From NVTR01 sp965237505 (GTDB taxonomy: Bacteria > Pseudomonadota > Alphaproteobacteria > Rhodobacterales > Rhodobacteraceae): a DNA stretch of 64,000 nt. The stretch lies in contig CBDEFR010000001.1 of the NCBI GenBank assembly GCA_965237505.1, positions 62,001-126,000 of the forward strand, given 5' to 3'. The notes below the pieces were generated by a model. That model searched no databases, was not told the DNA's origin, and saw only the letters and a program-made list of their open reading frames with translations. Each line of letters begins with the position of its first letter. Within the stretch, counting starts at the first letter, position 1. Position numbers and translations under genes: made by a program. This document shows positions 1 through 8,268 of this stretch, one piece after another.

Positions 1-1
1 C

Positions 2-145
2 CGGTTTGTGCGCAATGTGCTTTATGCAATTGGTAATTCAGGTAGCCCGGCGCTGCTGGATGCCGCAAAGCGCCTACTTGGTGATCCGGACCCGGTGGTG
101 GCGGATGCGGCGGAGTGGGCGGTGGCGCAGTTGCAAGAGAGTTGA
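2..145 (+). CDS. queG: QueG C-terminus (epoxyqueuosine reductase), 5' end outside window
   Basis: The last 47 codons of a plus-strand gene whose start lies outside the window; stop TGA at 143-145. The peptide begins RFVRNVLYAIGNSG and continues LLGDPDPVVADAAEWAVAQL, which matches the HEAT-like tail of QueG, where an 'RNVLIAxGNSG' and a 'DPxVRxxAxWAL' block are typical. QueG is the cobalamin and [4Fe-4S] enzyme that reduces epoxyqueuosine to queuosine in tRNA. The catalytic and cluster domains are not visible, so the call rests on the tail only. Confidence 0.7.
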   Translation, partial: RFVRNVLYAIGNSGSPALLDAAKRLLGDPDPVVADAAEWAVAQLQES

Positions 146-172
146 GGCATCTGCGGCGCCAAGATTAATTTT

Positions 173-206
173 GATGCCGCTGGCAGGGATATTTATGCAA
201 AGAAGA
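173..206 (+). repeat. Copy 1 of a recurring 3'-flanking motif
   Basis: The most diverged of six copies in this window of a motif with consensus GCCTCCGGCGGGGATATT followed by T-rich sequence and a CAAAGAAGAA-like tail. It starts 28 nt after the queG stop, in the same orientation as queG. Confidence 0.5.
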
Positions 207-235
207 ACAGGCAGTTGGGTGAGACGTGCGCCGCG

Positions 236-670
236 TTAGCCTTGCGGGGTTGCGGCTTTGCCGATCCGGAATGCAGTAAGGGCCAGCGGAATGCCGACCG
301 CAACGTTGTGCAGCGCATAAGGACCGATGCGGTTGCTGTCGACCAGGAAATGGATTTGCACGGCTTGGCCTGGAACGTCTCGAAACCGCACCCGGTATTC
401 GACATCGTAGATCCGCATCGCCTGGTTCAGGGCTGTGCCGACCTGGTCACGGCTGTTCGGCGTGGTCGCGTCGGCGCCCCATTCGATGAGAACCGTGATC
501 GCGCGGGCATTTTGCGCCACCTTAGCCTCGGACAGGCTGGTTTTGGTGATGGCGATCGGCAGCAGCGTCGGATCGCCGGTGTAATAGTAAAAGCTCAGCG
601 CCACAGCCTCGGGCAGCGTTACGGCTGCGATCAGGGCGGGCAGAAACAGGCTGATACGGCGTTTTGGCAT
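236..670 (-). CDS. Secreted hypothetical protein, 144 aa
   Basis: Starts with ATG and an evident Sec-type signal (MPKRRISLFLPALIAAVTLPEAVA), so the product probably sits in the periplasm. The mature part (about 120 aa) has no motif I recognise. It is rich in short beta-like stretches (AITVLIEWG, VQIHFLVDSNRIGP) and has no further membrane segment. It stands alone, convergent with queG, with about 200 nt to the next gene. Probably a conserved family protein of unknown function in Rhodobacteraceae. Confidence 0.55.
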   Translation of the reverse strand: MPKRRISLFLPALIAAVTLPEAVALSFYYYTGDPTLLPIAITKTSLSEAKVAQNARAITVLIEWGADATTPNSRDQVGTALNQAMRIYDVEYRVRFRDVPGQAVQIHFLVDSNRIGPYALHNVAVGIPLALTAFRIGKAATPQG

Positions 671-868
671 TGTGATTGACCCCGAAATGAAATTCAGATC
701 GGAGCCTAACGCCGCATCCTTCGGGTTTCGTTAATAGGCGTTATCGGTCTGTCGGCGCGGGGTGGGATTTGGGTTCTCATCAGACTCGCCTATTATCGCG
801 TCAGCTTTGAAGTTGGCCCAAGCGTGGAGATATTTTGTCGGCGGCGTTTCAAAAGCGGGGGCATTGAA

Positions 869-1843
869 ATGTCAATGAAAGCAGTTGTGATCCGCGCACC
901 CGGCGCGCCCGGTGTTCTGAAAGTCGAAGAGTTGCCAGTTCCGGTCAGCAAACAAGGCTGGGTGCGGATCAGGGTTCGCGCCTTTGGTCTGAACCGATCG
1001 GAAATGTTCACACGTCTTGGCCATTCGCCCAATGTGCATTTTCCGCGGGTTCTGGGGATCGAGGCGGTGGGACAGGTGGATGATGACCCAAGCGGCACCT
1101 TCGTGCGCGGCGACACGGTGGCCACAGCGATGGGCGGAATGGGGCGAGAATTTGACGGCGGCTATGCGGAATATACCAGCGTGCCGGTTGGCAATGTCAT
1201 GAAGCTGACGACATCGCTGGACTGGGCGACGCTGGGGGCGTTGCCGGAGATGGTGCAAACCGCATCCGGGGCGCTGAATGTGGCGTTGCGCATCAAGTCC
1301 GGCGAGTCGCTTTTGATCCGCGGCGGCACCACGTCGGTCGGGCTGACGGCGGCGATACTGGCGAAAGCGGCGGGTCTGACGGTGGCGGCGACCACCCGCC
1401 GGGCTGAGCGGGAAGCGATGCTGCGCAAGAATGGCGCCGACGAGGTGTTCATTGACGATGGAAAGATCGCGCCAGCGGTGCGGGCGGTGTTTGGCGGTGG
1501 CGTGAACAAGGTGCTGGAGCTTGTCGGCACCACGACGCTGCTCGATTCGCTGCAGGCCACGGCCAAGGGCGGATCAGTTGCGATGACCGGGATGGTCGGC
1601 AACAAGTGGGTGCTGGACCAATTCAGCCCGATGGGCGCGATTCCGACCGGGGTGAACCTGACCACCTATGCCGGTGGATCGGAGGATTTCATGGCGACGC
1701 CGTTGCAGGCGTTTATCCAAGAAGTCGAGGCCGGTCGGGCGCAAGTGCCAAGCGGTCCGGTGTTTCGGCTGGACGAAATCGCGCGCGCGCATCAGGTGAT
1801 GGAGGAAAATTCGGCCGCTGGCAAGATTGTGGTTTTGACCTGA
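869..1843 (+). CDS. Zinc-type alcohol dehydrogenase/quinone reductase family oxidoreductase (MDR superfamily), 324 aa
   Basis: An NADPH:quinone-reductase-like MDR protein. The N-terminal GroES-like part (about 1-120) contains GLNRSEMFTRLGHSP and FPRVLGIEAVGQV. The nucleotide-binding half has the glycine-rich LLIRGGTTSVGLTAAILAKAAG (about 145-165) and LELVGTTTLLDSLQATAKGGSVAMTGMVG. Cysteine ligands of the structural zinc are absent, as in the quinone-reductase branch. ATG 869 is preferred over upstream starts because a GGGG Shine-Dalgarno lies about 8 nt ahead and the conserved MKAV start follows. The electron acceptor cannot be told from sequence. Monocistronic; convergent with ilvE. Confidence 0.8.
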   Translation: MSMKAVVIRAPGAPGVLKVEELPVPVSKQGWVRIRVRAFGLNRSEMFTRLGHSPNVHFPRVLGIEAVGQVDDDPSGTFVRGDTVATAMGGMGREFDGGYAEYTSVPVGNVMKLTTSLDWATLGALPEMVQTASGALNVALRIKSGESLLIRGGTTSVGLTAAILAKAAGLTVAATTRRAEREAMLRKNGADEVFIDDGKIAPAVRAVFGGGVNKVLELVGTTTLLDSLQATAKGGSVAMTGMVGNKWVLDQFSPMGAIPTGVNLTTYAGGSEDFMATPLQAFIQEVEAGRAQVPSGPVFRLDEIARAHQVMEENSAAGKIVVLT

Positions 1844-1885
1844 GCGGCACGAAAATCCAGGAGCGAAACCCGGGATTGTTAATGC

Positions 1886-2755
1886 CTACTCCCGCACCAG
1901 CTTCTCGTACCCCGCCGAAATCTCCCGCGTCAGCGCGCCGACCTCAAAATTGTAATCAGCGATCTGACCCACCGGGGTGACTTCGGCGGCGGTGCCGGTG
2001 AGCCAGCATTGCTCGAAACCTTCCAGTTCGTCAGGCATGATGTGGCGCTCGACTACTTTGATCTGGCGCTCCTTCAACATGCCGATCACGGTCTGGCGGG
2101 TGAGGCCGTTCAGGAAGCAGTCGGGGGTCGGGGTGTGGACCTCGCCGTCCTTCACGAAAAAGATGTTGGCGCCGGTCGCCTCGGCGACGTAGCCGCGATA
2201 ATCGAACATCATTGCGTCCGAGAACCCCCTGGCCTCGGCGGCGTGTTTGGACATGGTGCAGATCATGTAGAGCCCGGCCGCCTTGGCGTGGCAGGGGATG
2301 GTTTCCGGGCTCGGGCGTTTCCATTTGGAAATGTCGAGCTTGGCGCCGCGGGTTTTGGCGTCGCCATAATACGCGCCCCATTGCCAGGCGGCGATCGCCA
2401 GACGCAACGGGTTGCGCGCCGAGGCAACGCCCATGTCTTCGCCAGCCCCACGCCAGGCGACGGCCCGCACGTAAGCGTCGGTAAAGCCGTTGGCGCTGAG
2501 CACCTTTTGTTTGGCGGCCTCGATTTCATCCACCGTCCAGGGGATTTCAAAGTCTATCAGTTGCGCGGATCGGTGCAGACGCTCGGAATGTTGGCGGGAT
2601 TTGAAAATCCGGCCATTGTAGGACCGCTCGCCTTCGAACACCGAGCTGGCATAGTGCATGGCGTGGGTCAGAATGTGGACATTGGCGTCGCGCCAGTTGA
2701 CCAGCGTGCCGTTCATCCAGATGACCCCGTCGCGATCGTCATAAGCGGCTGACAT
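1886..2755 (-). CDS. ilvE: Branched-chain amino acid aminotransferase, 289 aa
   Basis: A fold-type IV PLP aminotransferase that makes or breaks down Leu, Ile and Val by transfer to 2-oxoglutarate. Visible features: WMNGTLVNWRDANVHILTHAMHYASSVFEGERSYNGRIF at the N-terminus, the PLP lysine in IPCHAKAAGLY, and EATGANIFFVKDGEVHTPTPDCFLNGLTRQTVI in the C-terminal half. The length is normal for the short IlvE group. Start at 2755 (MSAAYDDRDG) has an AAAGGA Shine-Dalgarno 7 nt upstream. It diverges from petP across about 175 bp. D-amino-acid aminotransferase is the only real alternative; the EGERSYNG block favours IlvE. Confidence 0.9.
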   Translation of the reverse strand: MSAAYDDRDGVIWMNGTLVNWRDANVHILTHAMHYASSVFEGERSYNGRIFKSRQHSERLHRSAQLIDFEIPWTVDEIEAAKQKVLSANGFTDAYVRAVAWRGAGEDMGVASARNPLRLAIAAWQWGAYYGDAKTRGAKLDISKWKRPSPETIPCHAKAAGLYMICTMSKHAAEARGFSDAMMFDYRGYVAEATGANIFFVKDGEVHTPTPDCFLNGLTRQTVIGMLKERQIKVVERHIMPDELEGFEQCWLTGTAAEVTPVGQIADYNFEVGALTREISAGYEKLVRE

Positions 2756-2930
2756 TTCAGCATCCTTTAGCTTCGGCGCGTGGCCGGATTTACGAAAACT
2801 GCGCAAGATAGGTCCGGTACGGACATAAAATCATGCAAAATCCGAAAATCGCTAGCAATTGATTCTTGGAAAGTCAACAAGGCTGACATAAAACCGGGAC
2901 AGGACGCATTGATTGTGATCGGAGGCGGCC

Positions 2931-3443
2931 GTGGATGAGCTCAGAGATGTCGGTGGTCCGGGCAGCGAAAGCCTGCTTTTTCTGACCGACGAACAATTGC
3001 GCAAGGGCATCGAGGCAATGTTTTTTGCCTATCGCGGCTTCACCGCCGACCCGGACCGGATTTTGGAAGATTATGCGTACGGGCGGGCGCATCATCGGGC
3101 GATTCATTTTATTCATCGGTCACCCAGAACCACGGTGAATAACCTGCTGGCGATCCTGGGGGTTACCAAGCAGTCGCTGAACAGGGTTTTGCGCACCCTG
3201 ATCGCCGATGGCTTGGTGGAAAGCCGGGTTGGCAGCCGTGACAAACGCGAACGAAATCTGGTGCTGACCGAGGCCGGGGCTGATCTGGAGCGCCAGTTGT
3301 CGGATGCGCAGCGGCGCCGGATGCGCGGCGCCTACCGGCATGCCGGGCCAGAGGCTGTGGCCGGGTTCCGACGGGTGCTTGAAGCGATGATGGATGCCGA
3401 GATGCGACGGCAATTTAAGACGTTGAGGGAGACCCGGTCATGA
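2931..3443 (+). CDS. petP: MarR-family regulator PetP, 170 aa
   Basis: A winged-helix MarR protein: the recognition helix region reads TVNNLLAILGVTKQSLNRVLRTLIADGLVESRVGSRDKRERNLVLTEAG (about 65-115). It starts with GTG 2931 behind GGAGG. Its stop overlaps the start of the OmpR-type gene in an ATGA junction, so the two are translationally coupled. The MarR plus response-regulator pair followed by HDAC-xseB-ispA-dxs is the arrangement I know for petP-petR in Rhodobacteraceae. In Rhodobacter capsulatus these genes are needed for cytochrome bc1 formation. Here petABC is about 18 kb away, so the functional link is inferred from homology. Confidence 0.8.
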   Translation: MDELRDVGGPGSESLLFLTDEQLRKGIEAMFFAYRGFTADPDRILEDYAYGRAHHRAIHFIHRSPRTTVNNLLAILGVTKQSLNRVLRTLIADGLVESRVGSRDKRERNLVLTEAGADLERQLSDAQRRRMRGAYRHAGPEAVAGFRRVLEAMMDAEMRRQFKTLRETRS

Positions 3444-4141
3444 ACAGCAAAGAGGCACATCTGTTGATCGTCGATGACGATGAGCGGATCCGGTCGCTGT
3501 TGCAGAAATTTCTGATCCGAAGCGGATTTTTCGTATCCGCCGCGCGTGACGCCGAACATGCGCGGCGGATTCTTAGCGGGTTGGAGTTTGATCTGATTGT
3601 CGTGGATGTGATGATGCCGGGTGAGGACGGGGTCAGTTTTACCCGGTCACTGCGAGAGCAGCTGAGCACGCCGATCATGTTGCTGACCGCAAAGGGCGAA
3701 ACCGATGACCGGATTGCCGGCCTGGAAGCCGGCGCTGATGATTACCTGGCCAAGCCGTTCGAGCCCAAAGAGCTGTTGCTGAGGATCAATGCAATTCTGC
3801 GCCGGGTGCCGCAGAGCGATATCGGGGCGGCGGTGCCGAAAGTTCTGAGTCTGGGCCCGGTCCGGTATGATGTGGAGCGCGGTGAGCTGTGGCGTGGCGA
3901 GGCGCTGGTGCGACTGACGGCGACCGAAAGCCAGTTTATGAAGATATTTTCGGCGACCCCGTCTGAAGCGGTAAGCCGGAGCGCATTGGTAGAGCAACTG
4001 GGGCGCGACGGCGGTCAGGCGCAGGAACGCGCGGTCGATGTTCAGATCACCCGGCTCAGGCGCAAGATCGAACAGGACTCCAAGCAGCCGCGATACCTGC
4101 AAACCGTCCGCGGCGCGGGATATATGCTGGTGCCGGACTAA
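3440..4141 (+). CDS. petR: OmpR-type response regulator PetR, 233 aa
   Basis: The receiver domain (about 6-120) shows the acidic pair in LLIVDDDERIR, the phospho-acceptor Asp in DLIVVDVMMPGEDG, the Thr of MLLTAKGETDD and the conserved Lys in YLAKPFEPKELLLRI. The C-terminal winged helix (about 135-230) ends LRRKIEQDSKQPRYLQTVRGAGYMLVPD. It is coupled to petP by a 4-nt overlap. No histidine kinase gene lies nearby. R. capsulatus PetR is reported as required for respiratory and photosynthetic growth through the bc1 complex. A copy of the 3'-flanking motif begins 6 nt after the stop. Confidence 0.85.
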   Translation: MNSKEAHLLIVDDDERIRSLLQKFLIRSGFFVSAARDAEHARRILSGLEFDLIVVDVMMPGEDGVSFTRSLREQLSTPIMLLTAKGETDDRIAGLEAGADDYLAKPFEPKELLLRINAILRRVPQSDIGAAVPKVLSLGPVRYDVERGELWRGEALVRLTATESQFMKIFSATPSEAVSRSALVEQLGRDGGQAQERAVDVQITRLRRKIEQDSKQPRYLQTVRGAGYMLVPD

Positions 4142-4146
4142 ATTTC

Positions 4147-4181
4147 ATGCCTCCGGCGGGGATATTTTTGCTACAAAGAAG
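4147..4181 (+). repeat. Copy 2 of the 3'-flanking motif
   Basis: A near-consensus copy (ATGCCTCCGGCGGGGATA, then a T run and CAAAGAAG) lying 6 nt after the petR stop and in petR's orientation. The G-rich end may also provide the ribosome binding site of the next gene. Confidence 0.6.
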
Positions 4182-4195
4182 CGGGGGTGTTCGGT

Positions 4196-5131
4196 ATGGT
4201 GACGGCGTTGTTCACGCATTCCGACTGTCAGGCGCATGTCACGCCACCGGGGCATCCCGAACAAGTGGCGCGACTGCAGGCGATCGGAGTGGCGATGGCG
4301 GGTGCCCGGTTTGACCGGTTGCGGCGCCAGGACGCGCCGATGTGCTCGGACGCCGATATCCTGCGCTGTCATAACCAGGAGTATCTGAGCCGGGTGCGCG
4401 CGGCAGCACCGGTGGATGGATTTGCGTCGCTGGATGCTGACACGCATATGTCGACTGGATCGCTGCGTGCGGCTTATCGGGCCGTGGGCGCGAATATCGC
4501 GGCTGTGGACATGGTTTTGGCTGGCGAAGTGGCCAACGCGTTCGTCGCCTGCCGTCCGCCGGGGCACCACGCTGAAACTGCAAAGCCGATGGGGTTTTGC
4601 CTGTTCGGAAACCTGTCTATTGCAGCAAAACATGCGTTGGATCATCACCGATTGGCGCGCGTCGCGGTGGTCGATTTTGATGTGCATCACGGCAATGGCA
4701 CGCAGGACTTGCTGTGGTCTGAGGATCGTGCACTGTTTTGCTCAACCCACCAGATGCCTTTGTATCCGGGGTCAGGTGCTGCGCACGAGACCGGGGCGCA
4801 CGGCAACATCATCAACCAGCCGTTGCAGCCCATGAGCGGCGGTGCTGAGATGCGCAAACTGTATAACGGCGCGATATTTCCGGCCATTGAAGCGTTTCAG
4901 CCGGAGCTGATCTTGGTGTCCGCCGGGTTTGATGCGCATGGGCAAGATCCGCTGGCCAAACTGAACTGGAGCACAGACGATTTCGCCTGGATCACCGGGC
5001 GGATTTGCGATGTGGCCGGGGCATGTTGTGAGGGGCGGGTGGTCTCGACTTTGGAAGGCGGGTATGATTTGCACGCTTTGGCCGCCAGCGTGGCAGCACA
5101 TGTGACTATTTTGATGGAGCGAGGCCAGTGA
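4196..5131 (+). CDS. Histone-deacetylase-family (arginase-fold) amidohydrolase, 311 aa
   Basis: A class II HDAC-like zinc hydrolase. Motifs in order: CRPPGHHAETAKPMGFCLFGNLSIAA (catalytic His pair, about 122-145), VAVVDFDVHHGNGTQDLLW (zinc ligands Asp and His, about 160-178), LVSAGFDAHGQDPLAKLNWS (zinc ligand Asp) and TLEGGYDLHALAASV near the end. Bacterial relatives deacetylate acetylpolyamines or acyl-lysines; the substrate is not predictable here. ATG 4196 has GGGGG 8 nt upstream and is preferred over the in-frame GTG 4187. Its stop overlaps the xseB start (GTGA), so it heads the xseB-ispA-dxs run. Confidence 0.85.
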   Translation: MVTALFTHSDCQAHVTPPGHPEQVARLQAIGVAMAGARFDRLRRQDAPMCSDADILRCHNQEYLSRVRAAAPVDGFASLDADTHMSTGSLRAAYRAVGANIAAVDMVLAGEVANAFVACRPPGHHAETAKPMGFCLFGNLSIAAKHALDHHRLARVAVVDFDVHHGNGTQDLLWSEDRALFCSTHQMPLYPGSGAAHETGAHGNIINQPLQPMSGGAEMRKLYNGAIFPAIEAFQPELILVSAGFDAHGQDPLAKLNWSTDDFAWITGRICDVAGACCEGRVVSTLEGGYDLHALAASVAAHVTILMERGQ

Positions 5132-5370
5132 GCGACAAAAAAGTATCTGACATGAGCTTTGAAGAAGCGATGGGCGAGCTGGAGGCGGTGGTTGGCCAAC
5201 TGGAACGCGGCGACGTGCCGCTGGAGGACTCGATCAAGCTGTATGAGCGCGGCGCGGCGTTGAAAAAACGCTGCGAGGAAAAGCTGAAAGAAGCCGAGGA
5301 AAAGGTTGCTGCGATCACGCTTGATAGCGACGGCAGTGCCACGGGCACCAAGGTTGCCGAAGGGCTTTAG
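5128..5370 (+). CDS. xseB: Exodeoxyribonuclease VII small subunit, 80 aa
   Basis: A short acidic helical protein of the usual XseB length with the family core MSFEEAMGELEAVVGQLERGDVPLEDSIKLYERGAALKKRCEEKLKEAEEKV. XseB subunits bind XseA to form the single-strand-specific exonuclease VII. It starts with GTG overlapping the HDAC stop and lies 3 nt before ispA, a classic xseB-ispA-dxs order. xseA is not in the window. Confidence 0.95.
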   Translation: MSDKKVSDMSFEEAMGELEAVVGQLERGDVPLEDSIKLYERGAALKKRCEEKLKEAEEKVAAITLDSDGSATGTKVAEGL

Positions 5371-5373
5371 GCT

Positions 5374-6243
5374 ATGTTTAAGGCGCGATTGGCGGATTGT
5401 GCCGGGCTGGTAGCGGCCTGTCTGGATGAAGCGCTGCGCGAATTTGACGATGAACCACTGGCAGCGGCGATGCGACATGCCGCGAGCGACGGCAAACGGC
5501 TGCGCGCGTTTTTGGTCATGGAGAGCGCACGCTTGCACGGTGTGGACGATGCGCAATCGGTCTGGGCAGCGGCGGCGATCGAGGCGGTGCATGCCTATTC
5601 GCTGGTTCACGATGATCTGCCATGCATGGATGACGATGATCTGCGGCGCGGGCAGCCCACGGTGCATGTGAAATGGGATGAGGCGACGGCAGTGCTGGTT
5701 GGCGACGCGCTGCAAGCGTGGGCGTTCGAGCTGTTGAGCCGTGAGGAATTGGGTGCGGATCCGCTGGTGCGCCTGGAACTGGTTGCATCGATGGCCCGTG
5801 CCGCGGGACCAGGCGGCATGGTGCTGGGTCAGGCCCAGGACATCGCGGCTGAGAGCGCGGACGCGGCCTTGACGCTGGAGCAGATCACCGACCTGCAGGC
5901 CAACAAGACCGGCGCGCTGATCGCCTGGTCGGCGCAGGCGGGCGCGGTGCTGGCCAGGGCGGACGCAACGGCAATGCGGCACTATGCGCAGGCTATGGGT
6001 CTTGCGTTTCAGATCGCCGACGACATTCTGGATGTGCAGGGCGACGTCACAATGGCGGGCAAGCGTGTGGGCAAGGATGCAATGGCCGGAAAGGCGACGT
6101 TCGTGTCGCTGCTTGGGCTGGATGGCGCGCGGGCGCGGGCCGCAGAGTTGGTGGCGGAGGCCGGGGCTGCACTGGCGCCTTACGGCAGTGCTGCTGAAAC
6201 CTTGCGGGCAGCGGCGCGGTTCGTTATTTCGCGCGAGATGTAA
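5374..6243 (+). CDS. ispA: Farnesyl (polyprenyl) diphosphate synthase, 289 aa
   Basis: A trans-prenyltransferase that condenses IPP with DMAPP or GPP. The first aspartate-rich motif is in YSLVHDDLPCMDDDDLRRGQPTVH (about 75-98), the second in LAFQIADDILDVQGD (about 208-222), with GKRLRA near residue 36 and NKTGALI near 175. The length fits IspA. It sits between xseB and dxs, as in many proteobacteria, so precursor synthesis and chain elongation are co-transcribed. Confidence 0.93.
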   Translation: MFKARLADCAGLVAACLDEALREFDDEPLAAAMRHAASDGKRLRAFLVMESARLHGVDDAQSVWAAAAIEAVHAYSLVHDDLPCMDDDDLRRGQPTVHVKWDEATAVLVGDALQAWAFELLSREELGADPLVRLELVASMARAAGPGGMVLGQAQDIAAESADAALTLEQITDLQANKTGALIAWSAQAGAVLARADATAMRHYAQAMGLAFQIADDILDVQGDVTMAGKRVGKDAMAGKATFVSLLGLDGARARAAELVAEAGAALAPYGSAAETLRAAARFVISREM

Positions 6244-6266
6244 TATATTACCCTTTTGGGGGAGCC

Positions 6267-8195
6267 ATGTCAGAGCGACCAATCACGCCACTTTTGGACC
6301 GGGTCAACGTGCCTGCGGACCTGAAAGGGTTTTCCCACCCGGAACTGACGGCGCTGGCCCGCGAACTGCGCGCCGAGACCATATCGGCAGTGTCCGAAAC
6401 CGGTGGGCATCTGGGCGCCGGGCTGGGCGTGGTCGAGCTGACGGTTGCGCTGCACGCGGTTTTCGATGCGCCCAGGGACCGGATTATCTGGGACGTCGGC
6501 CATCAGAGTTATCCGCACAAGATCCTGACCGGGCGGCGCGAGCGAATTCGAACGTTGCGCCAGAAGGACGGGCTCAGCGGGTTCACCAAGCGGTCTGAAA
6601 GCGCCTACGATCCGTTCGGGGCGGCGCATGCGTCAACCTCGATTTCCGCCGCGCTTGGGTTTGCGGTGGCGCGCGACCTGGGTGGCGCGCCCGAACACGG
6701 GATCGGCGATTGCATTGCGGTGATCGGCGATGGCGCGATGAGCGCCGGCATGGCTTATGAAGCGTTGAACAATGCCGGGGCTTTAGGCAAGCGGATTTTT
6801 GTGGTTCTGAACGACAACGAGATGTCAATTGCTCCCGCTGTCGGTGCGATGTCGAGCTATCTGTCGCGCTTGTATGCCGGCGCAACGTTTCAGGAATTGA
6901 AAGCAGCCGCCAAGGGCGCGGTCAGCCTGTTGCCCGAGCCCTTTCAGGAAGGCGCGCGCCGGGCCAAGGAAATGCTGAAGGGCATGACCGTGGGCGGCAC
7001 GCTGTTTGAAGAGCTGGGGTTTTCCTATGTCGGGCCGATTGACGGCCATGACATGGTGCAGTTGCTGGCGATACTGCGCACCGTGAAAGAACGCGCGACC
7101 GGGCCGATCCTGATCCACGCAATTACCACCAAGGGCAAGGGTTACGGTCCCGCCGAGGGCGCACTGGACCGCGGACATGGCGTTGGCAAGTTCGATATCG
7201 CGACCGGCGAACAGAAGAAATCTGTGTCTAATGCGCCGATTTACACCCGGGTGTTTGCGGACGCGTTGCTGCGCGAGGCGGCACAGGATGACAGAATTGT
7301 GGCCGTCACCGCGGCAATGCCGGATGGGACCGGGTTGAAGCAATTTGCCGAGCGTTACCCGAGCCGGTGCTTTGACGTAGGTATTGCCGAACAGCATGCG
7401 GTGACGTTTGCTGCTGGTCTGGCGGCGGGCGGGATGAAGCCGTTTTGCACGATTTATTCGACATTTTTGCAAAGGGGTTTTGATCAGGTTGTGCATGACG
7501 TGGCGATCCAGCGCCTGGCGGTTCGCTTTGCCATTGATCGCGCCGGCCTGGTTGGTGCCGATGGCGCGACCCATGCCGGGGCCTTTGATATTGGGTTCAT
7601 GGCAGCCCTGCCGGGCATGGTGGTGATGGCGGCGAGCGATGAGGCCGAGCTGGTGCATATGGTGGCCACGGCGGCAGCGCATGACGCCGGGCCGATTGCG
7701 TTTCGCTTTCCGCGCGGCGAGGGCGTTGGCGTTGAGATGCCTGAGCGTGGCGAGGTGCTGGAAATTGGCAAGGGCCGGATTGTGCAGGACGGCGGGCGGG
7801 TGGCGCTGCTGTCGTTTGGAACCCGGCTGGATGAGGTGCGCAAGGCGGCTGAAATACTGTCTAACAAAGGCGTTTCGCCAACGATTGCAGACGCGCGGTT
7901 TGCCAAACCCTTGGATCGTGAGCTGATTCTGGATCTGGCCGAGAACCATGAGGCGCTGATCACCGTTGAGGAAGGAGCTGTAGGCGGGTTCGGCAGCCAT
8001 GTGGCGCAGATGTTGGCGGATCAAGGAGTTCTGGACGGGCGCCTGAAGTTCCGGTCGATGGTGTTGCCGGATATATTTATCGATCAGGCCAGTCCGCGTG
8101 ATATGTACGCCGTGGCGGGGCTGAATGCCGCGGATATCGTGGCGAAAGTGCTGGATGTGCTGGGCGTGGCGGAGATTGGCAGCAAGCGCGCCTGA
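6267..8195 (+). CDS. dxs: 1-deoxy-D-xylulose-5-phosphate synthase, 642 aa
   Basis: A TPP-dependent enzyme joining pyruvate and glyceraldehyde 3-phosphate, the first step of the MEP isoprenoid pathway. Visible: WDVGHQSYPHKILTGRR (about 73-89), the TPP/Mg site GDGAMSAGMAYEALNNAG (about 152-170), and the catalytic Glu region FDVGIAEQHAVTFAAGLAAGG (about 370). The C-terminal transketolase-like domain is complete. Length is standard. It follows ispA by 23 nt and has a GGGGGAG-type ribosome binding site. The cofactor demand links it loosely to thiBPQ in this window. Confidence 0.97.
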   Translation: MSERPITPLLDRVNVPADLKGFSHPELTALARELRAETISAVSETGGHLGAGLGVVELTVALHAVFDAPRDRIIWDVGHQSYPHKILTGRRERIRTLRQKDGLSGFTKRSESAYDPFGAAHASTSISAALGFAVARDLGGAPEHGIGDCIAVIGDGAMSAGMAYEALNNAGALGKRIFVVLNDNEMSIAPAVGAMSSYLSRLYAGATFQELKAAAKGAVSLLPEPFQEGARRAKEMLKGMTVGGTLFEELGFSYVGPIDGHDMVQLLAILRTVKERATGPILIHAITTKGKGYGPAEGALDRGHGVGKFDIATGEQKKSVSNAPIYTRVFADALLREAAQDDRIVAVTAAMPDGTGLKQFAERYPSRCFDVGIAEQHAVTFAAGLAAGGMKPFCTIYSTFLQRGFDQVVHDVAIQRLAVRFAIDRAGLVGADGATHAGAFDIGFMAALPGMVVMAASDEAELVHMVATAAAHDAGPIAFRFPRGEGVGVEMPERGEVLEIGKGRIVQDGGRVALLSFGTRLDEVRKAAEILSNKGVSPTIADARFAKPLDRELILDLAENHEALITVEEGAVGGFGSHVAQMLADQGVLDGRLKFRSMVLPDIFIDQASPRDMYAVAGLNAADIVAKVLDVLGVAEIGSKRA

Positions 8196-8227
8196 CGGAC
8201 TATATTTCTGCGAAAAATCAAGGCATT

Positions 8228-8262
8228 ATGCCTCCGGCGGGGATATTTTTTCCATTTGGAAT
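8228..8262 (+). repeat. Copy 3 of the 3'-flanking motif
   Basis: ATGCCTCCGGCGGGGATATT followed by Ts and an ATTTGGAATT tail like that of copy 4. It lies 33 nt after the dxs stop in the dxs orientation, and immediately before the 3' end of the opposing gene. Confidence 0.6.
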
Positions 8263-8268
8263 TGGCGG

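Noticed and set aside
4897..6282. A 461-codon open frame on the minus strand opposite xseB and ispA
   Set aside because: It is antisense to clearly conserved genes, its composition is rich in Arg/His/Gln as expected for a shadow frame of GC-rich DNA, and it has no recognisable domain.
6825..8024. A 399-codon minus-strand frame opposite dxs
   Set aside because: Same reasoning: a shadow of a conserved gene with unnatural His/Gln/Arg-rich composition.
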